From NCBI GenBank assembly GCA_016192035.1, contig JACPUW010000004.1, forward strand, positions 62,001 to 126,000: a stretch of DNA of 64,000 nucleotides, given 5' to 3'. The DNA comes from Bacteroidota bacterium. Its GTDB lineage: Bacteria; Bacteroidota; Bacteroidia; CAILMK01; JACPUW01. Below the pieces are notes generated by a model. That model did not search any database and was not told the DNA's origin. It saw only the letters and a program-made list of their open reading frames with translations. This document shows positions 17,322 through 26,407 of the stretch, piece after piece; position 1 is the stretch's first letter; the number at the start of each line of letters is the position of its first letter. The position numbers were made by a program, and so were the translations under genes.

Positions 17322-20300
17322 TTAGAAAGTGTCCAAGTCTATGGGTTTCATTACCGCAAAGAACTTCACCGTGGTGCTGGCCCCTATTTTGGGCGCATCT
17401 ATATGTATGATATACACTCCGCTGGAAATGGGCACCTTAGCTTCATTTTTCAAATCCCAAAGCAATTCGGTATTATGGTAACCGGTGCCACTTGAGCCCT
17501 TGTTGAAAGTCTTCACCAATTGTCCATTTACTGTGTAAATCTTAATGGTGCATTCCTCAGGCAAGTTGGTCAATTTAACTAAGTTGTCAATCTGTGATGC
17601 CTCGTAATCACTCTGGGCATAATATGGGTTGGGCACTACCCGCACATTCTTTAGCGCTTCCTTTCCAAAGTCAGCTGAAAACTGGGGGGCTACCGATGCC
17701 GTGCTAAAGGTGTAGTAAGGCATGTTGCCGTTTTGTGGGCTTTCGGTGGTGGCATAGGTCTGGTAAGGACGGTTAACCCGCACGCTAATCCGGGTTTGGG
17801 TAGGTACCAAGCCGTCTTTCCACGACTTGAGGTCATACCCGGTGGCCAACATGGCCGGCATGACCCATGTGGCCGCCGACCAAACCCCACGCAGGCGGTT
17901 ATCCGTATAGTCACCTGAGGCGGGATCCAGGTACTTGGCGTATTGTTCGCAGCCGTCGTAGGTGGTTTCATAATTGCCACCACCCACTTTGAACCTTGAT
18001 TTACTTCCAATTACGTAAATGTAATGCATACCACCGACTATGGCTCCCCCATCGGCTATCACAGAAACGTTGGGATCGGCCAGTTGAGAAGATGGGTTCC
18101 AGATCATGTCTTTGGCATTGTCTTGTTTCAGCAAGGAGTTTTCGCCAATAATGATATTGAGCCTCTCGCCCGACTCCACATCAATGGCGTAACCTGGGAA
18201 CCAAGAAAATCCTTTTGAACTGCTGCTATATCTAGGGTTGCCGGATGCATCGGGCTCCAATTCAAGGGAGGCGTGTTGGCGGATTTCAAACTTATTGGCC
18301 CCGCCCTCCGTGCGGTTGGGGTCTTCGCCCATTTCACATACCAACACGCGCGACCATTTGCTGCGGTCAGAGGTGAAAACCAGGTCTATACTCGGCAGGT
18401 CATAGAAATTCTCGCATTCTAGGCCATAACTGGGTGCCTGGCATATGCCAAAGGTAGAGAACCCATTTTGGGCAGTGCTGCGCGATGTGAGCACATAGGG
18501 GGCCATCATACCGTTGGCCACCGTTTTATAGATTCCTTTTTCGTCAAGCAAGCCCATGGATGAGTAGGTAACATCATGGATACCAACCAATGCGGTCCTG
18601 TCTTGGTTTAAGTAAGATCCCGATCTAATCCAATCATAAATAATGGCCAATTCCGTGTTGGTGTTTTCTGACTGGGGCAGGGCTGACAACCACTCCACGG
18701 CATCATCTTCAAACACCACCTCGCTGCCTATTAGGCCGTTGGTTTGATCACCGGAACTGCCCAGCGGGCCATATTCCATACCGGCTTTTATGGAAAAGCC
18801 CCATTCGCTAATTACCATCTCGTTGTCGGTATAAAGCCCCCGTTCACCGCGCAGGGTTTCCCTGGTGCCATTGGGGTTGATCTTGGTGAGCACCCATAGC
18901 ACGGAATCAGCCTTCTTTCGGCTGTCGTTCAGGTTTTCCGAGGCTTTTGTCAACCGGTTGGTTGCCAAATTCAAGTCATCCAATGCTTCGCGGTATTCCA
19001 CCCATAGTTGTGTGGTATCGGCTTTTAGTGCGCTGATTTGATTTTCAAGCAGCACTTTGGCAGCGGCGTTGAGTATGGAATCGGTAGTTGATAGGCTGCC
19101 ACCCAATCTGGCCAGTACGCGTGTCAATGAGTCTTCCTTGAATTTGAGCTCGTTCTCCGCCTCGTCCAAATGGGATTTGGCCGTATTTGAAACACCTATT
19201 GAAGTATTGTACTCCCCTTTTCGGGCGCGCAGTGTTTGCTCTAGGTTGCCTATATCGGCCAATAGTACCTCTCCATCCGTTCCCTCTGCATCCCGATCAA
19301 TAAACCGGAGTTCAAAATCGGCAACGGGCACTTTTAGCGGGTCAATGATTTTGATCTCCACCGGACCATGTCCAATTTGATAGGTAGGCGTTTTAAACTC
19401 ATTGTCAGTGATTATCTTAAGTTCACTCTCTTCGGTCAATTTTATAAAAATGCCGCCATTGCCCTTTCCTTCCAAACGGGTAATCTCTGGCCCATCGCCA
19501 TAGGCAGCTTGAAGCTTGGTACCGTCATAAAGGATGTCGGTTTGTCGCGGGGTAACAGCTATCTGGGTAAAGCGGCGGCCCGCCAGGTACTGTCGGGGTT
19601 CATCGGTGCTGTTTTCGTCGGCGGCAGCATAGGCCACCAACAAGAAATGGTAGGTTTTGTGGTTGATAAGCTTGGAATTACCTGATGCAAAAGCATCGTC
19701 GGTTATGCGAATAACATGCTCTATGCCCTCATCGGCACCGTCCACCATTATAGAGGGTATGCTTTCGTCCACTTCGGGGTCATACTCCTTGTTTACCAAT
19801 CGGCTAATGCCATCCTTAAGGTCCACTTGCCAAACCTGCCGGGCAAAATCTGCATTGTACAATTGGTCAGGGGTTACTTGAGATGTGAGCAATTGGAACA
19901 GTTGGTAACCCTGGAAGGCGTATTCTACTTGTCCTCCATCGGTCGATATTTCAGTCTCCAGATAGTTTTCGGTGGCCACGTAATCCTCGCGGCCCATCAT
20001 GAGCACTACCTCCCTATCCAATTCTACCGATGCAACAGCAGGAGCATCAGGGCCGTCAAGTAGGTCAAAATTGTTGTTAAAGAGTTTTTGGGCTTTGTCA
20101 TCGGCCAGCAGCAAAAGGTCATAAGAACCGGTATTGCCACCGCTAGAAGCCCTGGCCCATACTGCACCTACCGTCACCCTGTTCACAGCACCTGGCCGCA
20201 GGGTAAATGGCCCAGCCGATTGCAGGAATCGCCTGTCGTTGGGTTGGTTGTTGGAGTTCACTTCGTTCCATCCGTTGGCGTCCCGTGGGTCGTCGGGAAA

Positions 20301-21689
20301 CATAAAGTCGGTACACCCTCCGCTGGCGGTGGTGTTGCCATTGCCACCAAAGCTTATGCAGTCGCCATTTTTCCACCTACCTATCAAGTAGTTGTAGAAG
20401 TCTGAACGGTTTTCGCCCCTGGGGTTTCCATAGGGGGTAAAATTGTTGTCGTAATAGACAAACTTGGACATGGCTATATCCTCATTTGGTTCGTCCACCA
20501 AGCCGTTGCGGTTGTTGTCTATGCCATCGCCCTCATATATGGTGGGCATATCGGTATAGCCTTCTGCCCTATACCACCAGTAATAGGTGGTATCCATTTC
20601 GTCGGTAAGGCCGTCGCCATCGTTGTCGCGTCCATCACCGTTTCCTCCCGGAAACACCACTTCCTTGTCGGCCTGGGGCCCTTCAAAAAAGTCCATCCCT
20701 ACTGATGGAGGGTTGGAGCCATAGCCAAAGGCACCGTCATCAAAGTTGTCGCCATTATAGCAAATGCCCAAACCCCGCTTAATATCACAACCTACATAGT
20801 CATCAAAAGCATAGCCAAGGTCGGCATCCACCCACTGGCCAAAATAGGTACTGTCCAGTTGTTTTTGACCGCGGTTAAATATGGTGGTTTCATAAAAGGT
20901 CATGTTGTTGATTTCGTCGTTGGTAGCAAATCCAAAGGCCATAGTCCTGAACTCTAGGCCGATTTCGGGCGAACCGGTCTCGGTCTTTAGGTTGCCCACG
21001 TCGTTATATACATACCAAAGGGCCTTGTCGCCCTTTATATCGGGATAGTCACCGGCAGCGGGGTCGTAGCTAGGTCCGCCGCCCACATTCATATACGGGG
21101 CCAAGAACCTGGCTTCGTGTTGGTCAGCACGGCCATTGCCAGGCCACTCCAGTATGTTTTTTGGGATTTCCGACACGCTACCGTTGGCCTCAAATTCTTC
21201 TATAAACGCGTCGATTTCCTCCCTGGTTACTTGAAAGATACGGTCCCAGTTATCGCAGTCCGTATCGTCCACGGCCACCGAAACCGTGTCTATGGGACCA
21301 GGCCAAAGGTCATTGCCCCCAAACTGTCTATAGGTCTGCGCAGCGGTGTGGATATTGCCATTGTTTAGCCCTCCTATCCATATGGAACCCGCAAACAAGG
21401 AGTGCCTCCGGGGTTCGTTGGAACCATCGGGCACTTTTGGTATCTCGTACTTGGCAGTACCTACCAGGTCCCACCACATATCGCCACCATTGAGAATGCG
21501 GGCCCGTACGTTGTTGATGTCCAGGTCAGCTTGTTTTGATGCGTTGACGCACCTGGCCTTTAGCCTTTTGTTGGAGATTGTTGGGCGCTTTTCTTCACCT
21601 GGGAGTTTATCGGCCAGTGCCGGTACCTGGGCCAGTAAAAGGAGCGAGAGTGTTATAATGGAAAAAACAAGTTTCATGTTCTTATTCAT
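17322..21689 (-). CDS. Giant secreted protein with T9SS type A C-terminal domain
   Basis: This 1455-residue protein has a signal peptide (residues 5-26) and ends in a T9SS sorting domain: VRVVPNPYYAQ, then IKIYTVNGQLVKTF and SSGVYIIHI. Around residues 350-400 are Asp/Asn-rich loops such as GRDNDGDGLTDEMD and GDGIDNNRNGLVDEP, resembling thrombospondin-3 or dockerin calcium sites. Residues about 814-928 form a predicted coiled coil, unusual in such proteins. The rest is unrecognised, although GSIWIGG and the Trp-rich regions recur in large Bacteroidota surface proteins. It starts 9 bp after the TonB receptor stop. A role as surface partner of that receptor is inference. Confidence 0.8.
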   Translation of the reverse strand: MNKNMKLVFSIITLSLLLLAQVPALADKLPGEEKRPTISNKRLKARCVNASKQADLDINNVRARILNGGDMWWDLVGTAKYEIPKVPDGSNEPRRHSLFAGSIWIGGLNNGNIHTAAQTYRQFGGNDLWPGPIDTVSVAVDDTDCDNWDRIFQVTREEIDAFIEEFEANGSVSEIPKNILEWPGNGRADQHEARFLAPYMNVGGGPSYDPAAGDYPDIKGDKALWYVYNDVGNLKTETGSPEIGLEFRTMAFGFATNDEINNMTFYETTIFNRGQKQLDSTYFGQWVDADLGYAFDDYVGCDIKRGLGICYNGDNFDDGAFGYGSNPPSVGMDFFEGPQADKEVVFPGGNGDGRDNDGDGLTDEMDTTYYWWYRAEGYTDMPTIYEGDGIDNNRNGLVDEPNEDIAMSKFVYYDNNFTPYGNPRGENRSDFYNYLIGRWKNGDCISFGGNGNTTASGGCTDFMFPDDPRDANGWNEVNSNNQPNDRRFLQSAGPFTLRPGAVNRVTVGAVWARASSGGNTGSYDLLLLADDKAQKLFNNNFDLLDGPDAPAVASVELDREVVLMMGREDYVATENYLETEISTDGGQVEYAFQGYQLFQLLTSQVTPDQLYNADFARQVWQVDLKDGISRLVNKEYDPEVDESIPSIMVDGADEGIEHVIRITDDAFASGNSKLINHKTYHFLLVAYAAADENSTDEPRQYLAGRRFTQIAVTPRQTDILYDGTKLQAAYGDGPEITRLEGKGNGGIFIKLTEESELKIITDNEFKTPTYQIGHGPVEIKIIDPLKVPVADFELRFIDRDAEGTDGEVLLADIGNLEQTLRARKGEYNTSIGVSNTAKSHLDEAENELKFKEDSLTRVLARLGGSLSTTDSILNAAAKVLLENQISALKADTTQLWVEYREALDDLNLATNRLTKASENLNDSRKKADSVLWVLTKINPNGTRETLRGERGLYTDNEMVISEWGFSIKAGMEYGPLGSSGDQTNGLIGSEVVFEDDAVEWLSALPQSENTNTELAIIYDWIRSGSYLNQDRTALVGIHDVTYSSMGLLDEKGIYKTVANGMMAPYVLTSRSTAQNGFSTFGICQAPSYGLECENFYDLPSIDLVFTSDRSKWSRVLVCEMGEDPNRTEGGANKFEIRQHASLELEPDASGNPRYSSSSKGFSWFPGYAIDVESGERLNIIIGENSLLKQDNAKDMIWNPSSQLADPNVSVIADGGAIVGGMHYIYVIGSKSRFKVGGGNYETTYDGCEQYAKYLDPASGDYTDNRLRGVWSAATWVMPAMLATGYDLKSWKDGLVPTQTRISVRVNRPYQTYATTESPQNGNMPYYTFSTASVAPQFSADFGKEALKNVRVVPNPYYAQSDYEASQIDNLVKLTNLPEECTIKIYTVNGQLVKTFNKGSSGTGYHNTELLWDLKNEAKVPISSGVYIIHIDAPKIGASTTVKFFAVMKPIDLDTF

Positions 21690-21698
21690 TTTATTGGT

Positions 21699-24600
21699 TT
21701 AGAATGACATAACAGCACCCAACCTAATGAGTCTGGGTCTGGTATAGTTACTGGGTTGCTCCATTTTCACCGTGTAGAGGTCTATGTAAGAATTCATGTT
21801 GCTGGTACTCAGCATGGCTTGTTGTCCTTCGGCCGAGCTCAGCCAGCCATCGTCGGTGGGCAGGCCGGTATATCTATACAAACCCACAATGTTCCTGGTA
21901 TTGAAAATGTTTTGCGCCCAGACATAGACCGTAATAGCACTTGCCTTGCCGCCCACTTTCAAGCCCGAGAGCTCATCGGTCTTTCCACCTATGGTGAGCG
22001 GGAAGGATTTGTCAATTCGCAAGTCCACGTTGTACAACCACGGATATCGGTTTCCATTGATGGATCCATCTATATTGGATCGCTGCTGTACACCTATGGC
22101 CACGGCCTGGGTCACGTTTTGCTGGCCGGTGTAGGGGGCACCCGACATGGCACTGGCTATCAAATTGATCCCAGCATCGGCAAAAATTTGCTTCCCCTTC
22201 TTGCTTACCAAGCCATTGTAATCTGTACCTCTTTGGTACCTGTAATCTAGCGACAAGACAAAGTTGTGCCTGCGGTCAGAGCCTGTGGGCTGCAAGGTGC
22301 GCAGGTTGGGCTGGCCTGCGTTGATCATGGCAGCCTGGGTGGTGGCACTGGAGCCAGTGGCATTGGCAAACTGTAGGGTATAATTGGCGTCTATGGTCAC
22401 ATTCTTGTTGTTAGAATACTGACTTGGGCGCAGCACATAGTTGAAAATAAAGCCTTTAACGGTTCCAAAGTCTAAGTTTCCATAGGTTGTGTAGTCTATA
22501 GGGTAGGCATAGCGTCGCGGTACGATTTGGATCATGTCGCGCAGTTCCTTATAGTATGCGTTCACCTTGATGGCCATGTTATCGCCTATGGTTTGCTGGA
22601 AGCCCAATTCGTAGCTAATAGTCTTCTCGGGCATCAAATTGGGGTTGCCAATGGCCGATGTGGACCGGGCAGGCAAGTAGTAGTATGCATCAATGGTAGC
22701 CACATTGGCTTCTTGCGGACGCTGGGTGAGCACATCGTAATTGGCAAAGAACATGGCCCTATCATTAATGGGGAAGGATACCGCCACCCTGGGCATGATA
22801 TTGATCTGAGGGCGGTAGTCTTCAAATGAATTCTCGGTAAGGCCTATCTTGCTCTGCTCCTTGCTATCGGCAAAAAATGTGTAAGGGGCTATGGTACCGG
22901 TTTGAGATTGTTGGGCAATCACGCCTGGGTCATTGGTTTCTGAGCCATCGGCCGTGTACCACGTAGTGCCGTTCCTATACCCCACCACCTTGGTAGGAGC
23001 GTATGGATCATCCACATACACCACATAGTCACTGCCTATGTTGCTTGGGGCCACGTGCTCGTTCAACCTGGCATCGTTGGTCAATTCACCTACCGTTTTC
23101 ACGGGGTACAAGGAATATTCGTCCTTGAGTACCCATTGGTTGGCATCAAATCGGTCAACCCTTAGGCCCAGGCGCAGGCTCAGGTTTTTGTAGATTACTT
23201 CATCCTGTATGTATCCGGCCATATAGATAGGATTGTATGGCGCTATAAGCCGCTCAGCTTCATTATCTAAATAATCGTTGATGGAGGGACGTCCCTTTAC
23301 TTTTTCGCCAAGGTGGTTATAGCCATAGTAGGCTACCGTGCCGTTCTGCAGCAGGTCATCGGCGCCAAACCACTCTAGTTGGAAGATGGATGGATCGTAG
23401 GCATCGGGATTAATAAAGGAAAACTTGTTAATGCGGTTGCCATTTACATCTTCGGCTTCCTGTTCCATGAGGTATGCCCTGAAATTCTTGTCAAAATTGG
23501 TCTGTTGGCCCTCATTTAACACTTTGGTAAATTTCACGGTATCCAAGAAAGAACCTTTGGCCTTGTGCAATTCATACCCGTAGAATTCGCCATCGGTGAA
23601 TACATAAATGGCACTGTCCATGGCGGTAGAACCAAACTTGATATGCCGGTTCACCGATTGCCGCATGGTATTCCAGAGTCCTGCTGCATTGATGCCATAG
23701 TATCTAGAGGTGCGCTCTTCATACCTGAATCCCACTTTGATGTTGTGGTTTTTCACGGTGCCGTTTAGGGCAAAGTTGAGGGAAACCTGTTCCTCTTGGG
23801 ACTTGGCATATGAGGTATATGGTGTGCCCACGTCATACCAAAGTGAGTAGAGCAAAGGCGGGGTAGTTCCGTTTATTAAACCCCCATTTTGTTGGATTTC
23901 ACTTAGGTTGAATACCCTGTTGTTGCGGAATCCAAAGTACTGTTTGGTGTAGTTGGCAGAGGTAGGGTTGGCGGTGCCAGGGGTAAAGCGAACGGCGGTA
24001 TCAAAAGGGGTTTCTTGCTCATAGAGCGCAAAAAGGCTAAAGGCAGAGTCCGTACCCTCATTCAGTTGGCGGAATCCCCATCCATATTTCTGACGATAGA
24101 TATCGAATTTGCCCACGTGGCCATAGTTAAATTCATTTTCCTGGTGCCTGGGGTCCCACCTTACGTTTTGAAAAGTGGTGTAGTCTAACTGTATAGAGTA
24201 CCCAGCATTTTGAACAGTGGAATTCTCCTCACTTTTAAATGTCTGACGGAGGCGCACATAACCTGCATAGGTTTCATTGGTGAACTCCGAGTTGTTCTCA
24301 TAGTTGAGCAGGCTATATGAGTAAATATAGTCATTGCCGGCAAACCGGTTTGCCCTACCGCCCAGGGTCAAAAACAAGTTGTCGTTGATTAGCCAATCCA
24401 CTTTTCCGTTTAGGTTGTAGCTGGTACTGGCAGTATTTGGCTTTACCTTCACCTTGGTCATGTCGTCCTTGGTAATGAACTCTGAACGGGACACAAACCC
24501 AGATCCAATAGGTGATGGGCGCAAGGGGTTGTTTTTGATGTCGTTGATCACATCTTCATTTACCTGCCAAATGCCAATGGGCGATGGGTCGGGATCCAAA

Positions 24601-25445
24601 CGATAGTTAAAAGTGCCCGACATGAGGTAGCCTACCTTGGCTATGCTGGCACCTGACACGGTGTCAACCACTTTTCGCAGAATAGGACCGGTGGAAAGTA
24701 GTTCAACGGTGTTGTACCCAAATCCATCCAAGCCCTCTGAGGTGATCACCTCAGCCCTGTTAAAAAACACGTTGCTGGGCCGGCGGGTGGTTATGTTCAC
24801 CACGCCCGAGGTGGCATCGCCAAATTCGGCAGGGATACCCGACTGATACACTTGGATTTCACCATAGGAAGAAACCGCCACAGCGCCACTACCACGCACC
24901 GGCATACCATCTATATAGGTAATCACCTGGTTTGAGCGGCCTCCCCTTATGACCGGATCTCCACCGTCAACCGACTGGACACCACCCGTTAAGGCGATAA
25001 CCCCTGTGGCGCCACGTACCGGCAGGCGGCCTATCTCTTCGGTGTTCTTTGAAGTAGATCCGCCATAAGACTCCTTAATCAAAGGCTTCTTGTCCTCAAC
25101 TATGACTTCAGGCATGATAATGTCATCGGGCACCATCTTAACAAAAATTTCTGTGATGTTACTGGAGTACACCGTAACACGCTGCTTGTGGGTGTTGTAA
25201 CCCAAATTGGTGACTTCAATTAGATAACCCGTGGGCTCCAGGTTGGATATGGTAGCCACTCCTTCTACATCGGTGGCATTGCCCTTAATAAACTGATCGC
25301 CGATTTTGACCACCACGTTGGCCCCAATGATGGCCTCTCCTTTCTCATCGGCCACATTGACCTTGATGGTACCCGATGTGACTTGCCCCAAGGCGGGGAA
25401 GGCGCATACGACAATCATTATCAGTGTTTTGTAAATGTGTTTCAT
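21699..25445 (-). CDS. TonB-dependent receptor with carboxypeptidase-regulatory-like domain
   Basis: This 1248-residue outer-membrane receptor has a signal peptide (residues 1-20), a beta-sandwich domain (about 22-110, GEAIIGANVVVK through NLGYNTHKQ), a plug domain with RGGRSNQVITYIDGMPVRG and GDATSGVVNITTRRP, and a large barrel ending in LIRLGAVMSF. No SusD-like lipoprotein follows; the partner is the 1455-residue T9SS protein. The ligand is unknown. A regulated promoter is likely in the 194 bp between it and the response regulator gene. Confidence 0.9.
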   Translation of the reverse strand: MKHIYKTLIMIVVCAFPALGQVTSGTIKVNVADEKGEAIIGANVVVKIGDQFIKGNATDVEGVATISNLEPTGYLIEVTNLGYNTHKQRVTVYSSNITEIFVKMVPDDIIMPEVIVEDKKPLIKESYGGSTSKNTEEIGRLPVRGATGVIALTGGVQSVDGGDPVIRGGRSNQVITYIDGMPVRGSGAVAVSSYGEIQVYQSGIPAEFGDATSGVVNITTRRPSNVFFNRAEVITSEGLDGFGYNTVELLSTGPILRKVVDTVSGASIAKVGYLMSGTFNYRLDPDPSPIGIWQVNEDVINDIKNNPLRPSPIGSGFVSRSEFITKDDMTKVKVKPNTASTSYNLNGKVDWLINDNLFLTLGGRANRFAGNDYIYSYSLLNYENNSEFTNETYAGYVRLRQTFKSEENSTVQNAGYSIQLDYTTFQNVRWDPRHQENEFNYGHVGKFDIYRQKYGWGFRQLNEGTDSAFSLFALYEQETPFDTAVRFTPGTANPTSANYTKQYFGFRNNRVFNLSEIQQNGGLINGTTPPLLYSLWYDVGTPYTSYAKSQEEQVSLNFALNGTVKNHNIKVGFRYEERTSRYYGINAAGLWNTMRQSVNRHIKFGSTAMDSAIYVFTDGEFYGYELHKAKGSFLDTVKFTKVLNEGQQTNFDKNFRAYLMEQEAEDVNGNRINKFSFINPDAYDPSIFQLEWFGADDLLQNGTVAYYGYNHLGEKVKGRPSINDYLDNEAERLIAPYNPIYMAGYIQDEVIYKNLSLRLGLRVDRFDANQWVLKDEYSLYPVKTVGELTNDARLNEHVAPSNIGSDYVVYVDDPYAPTKVVGYRNGTTWYTADGSETNDPGVIAQQSQTGTIAPYTFFADSKEQSKIGLTENSFEDYRPQINIMPRVAVSFPINDRAMFFANYDVLTQRPQEANVATIDAYYYLPARSTSAIGNPNLMPEKTISYELGFQQTIGDNMAIKVNAYYKELRDMIQIVPRRYAYPIDYTTYGNLDFGTVKGFIFNYVLRPSQYSNNKNVTIDANYTLQFANATGSSATTQAAMINAGQPNLRTLQPTGSDRRHNFVLSLDYRYQRGTDYNGLVSKKGKQIFADAGINLIASAMSGAPYTGQQNVTQAVAIGVQQRSNIDGSINGNRYPWLYNVDLRIDKSFPLTIGGKTDELSGLKVGGKASAITVYVWAQNIFNTRNIVGLYRYTGLPTDDGWLSSAEGQQAMLSTSNMNSYIDLYTVKMEQPSNYTRPRLIRLGAVMSF

Positions 25446-25563
25446 ACGAACTTTTCGTCGTTAAGTTTTCAAAAATGGAACATTTTGGTCATATTGACTT
25501 CATCAATCTGACATTTCGGGTGGTAGCCTTGCGGCCATGGATGTACATCAAACAATGCTGGTG

Positions 25564-25614
25564 CAAGGTAATCCTAAGACTGTCACGGCATGTATGTCAT
25601 TACATAGCTGTCGC
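25564..25614 (-). promoter_or_regulatory. Promoter-like element with three 14-bp-phased GACA repeats
   Basis: On the minus strand the tetramer GACA occurs at three positions exactly 14 bp apart (plus-strand TGTC at 25581, 25595 and 25609). Copies one and two share GACA-N3-ATG. Nine bases past the last repeat is TTACCTTG (25564-25571), one mismatch from TAnnTTTG. The repeats would occupy the -33 region and upstream, where an activator binds, about 110 nt before the receptor ATG. The neighbouring LytTR regulator is the obvious candidate; this is inference. The rest of the 25446-25639 gap shows nothing clear. Confidence 0.4.
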
Positions 25615-25639
25615 AAAAGTTTCATACTTGGATTATTGG

Positions 25640-26383
25640 TTATGCCTTGTTAAGTGCCGACATGAAATCGTCCTTCTTGCGCTTAGAAACATACACGGTC
25701 TGGCCGTCGCTCATTACCACATATCCCCCATCACCCCTTACGTACTTAGCTACTTCGTTTAGGTTTACCAAGTGACTGTGGTGTACCCGTACAAACTGGT
25801 AGGGCGAGAGCAGCTCCTCATATTCCTTGATTTTTTTGCTAACCAGGATCTTTTTATGCTCCTTGAAAAAGAAATGGGTATAGCTCCCATCGGCTTCGCA
25901 CCGGATTATATCGCTCACATTGACAAAAGTGAGCCCATCAGAACTGGGCAGGGCAATCTTGTGCTTGCCTCCACCGGCTTGGATGTTTTGGAGCAGGATT
26001 TCAAAGTTCCTTCCGTGCTGCTGGGCGGCCAACCGCTCCCTGGCTTTGGCCACGGCCTTGGTCAATTCTGCTGGGTCAATAGGCTTTAGCAGGTAATCCA
26101 CCGCGCTCATTTTAAGTGCCCTTAGGGCATAATTCTCAAATGCCGTGGTAAAAATGACATGGAACTGGTTGTTGCCTGCCTTTTCCAGTAGGTCAAACCC
26201 GGTACCGTCTTGCAACTCAATGTCAAGGAACAACAAATTGGGCTTGTGTACCCCTATGGCGTCCAGTCCATCGGTTACCCCTTCGGCATGTGCCAGTACT
26301 TCTACCTCGGCGCAGTACTCCTGCACCAGTGCGGCCAGCGATTCGCGGCTGCGCTTTTCGTCGTCAATGATAACTGCCTTCAT
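25640..26383 (-). CDS. LytTR-family response regulator
   Basis: This 247-residue regulator has a receiver domain (residues 1-120) with the acidic pocket IDDEKRS, phospho-acceptor LFLDIEL, the TTAFENYALRAL segment and conserved Lys in LLKPID. The second half is a LytTR DNA-binding domain: FVNVSDIIRCEADGSYTHFF, then VRVHHSHLVNL. LytTR proteins bind short direct repeats. It lies 24 bp downstream of its cognate histidine kinase gene and just upstream of the TonB receptor operon, which it may control. Confidence 0.92.
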   Translation of the reverse strand: MKAVIIDDEKRSRESLAALVQEYCAEVEVLAHAEGVTDGLDAIGVHKPNLLFLDIELQDGTGFDLLEKAGNNQFHVIFTTAFENYALRALKMSAVDYLLKPIDPAELTKAVAKARERLAAQQHGRNFEILLQNIQAGGGKHKIALPSSDGLTFVNVSDIIRCEADGSYTHFFFKEHKKILVSKKIKEYEELLSPYQFVRVHHSHLVNLNEVAKYVRGDGGYVVMSDGQTVYVSKRKKDDFMSALNKA

Positions 26384-26407
26384 GGTTTCAATTGTTTAAT
26401 ACGTGAT

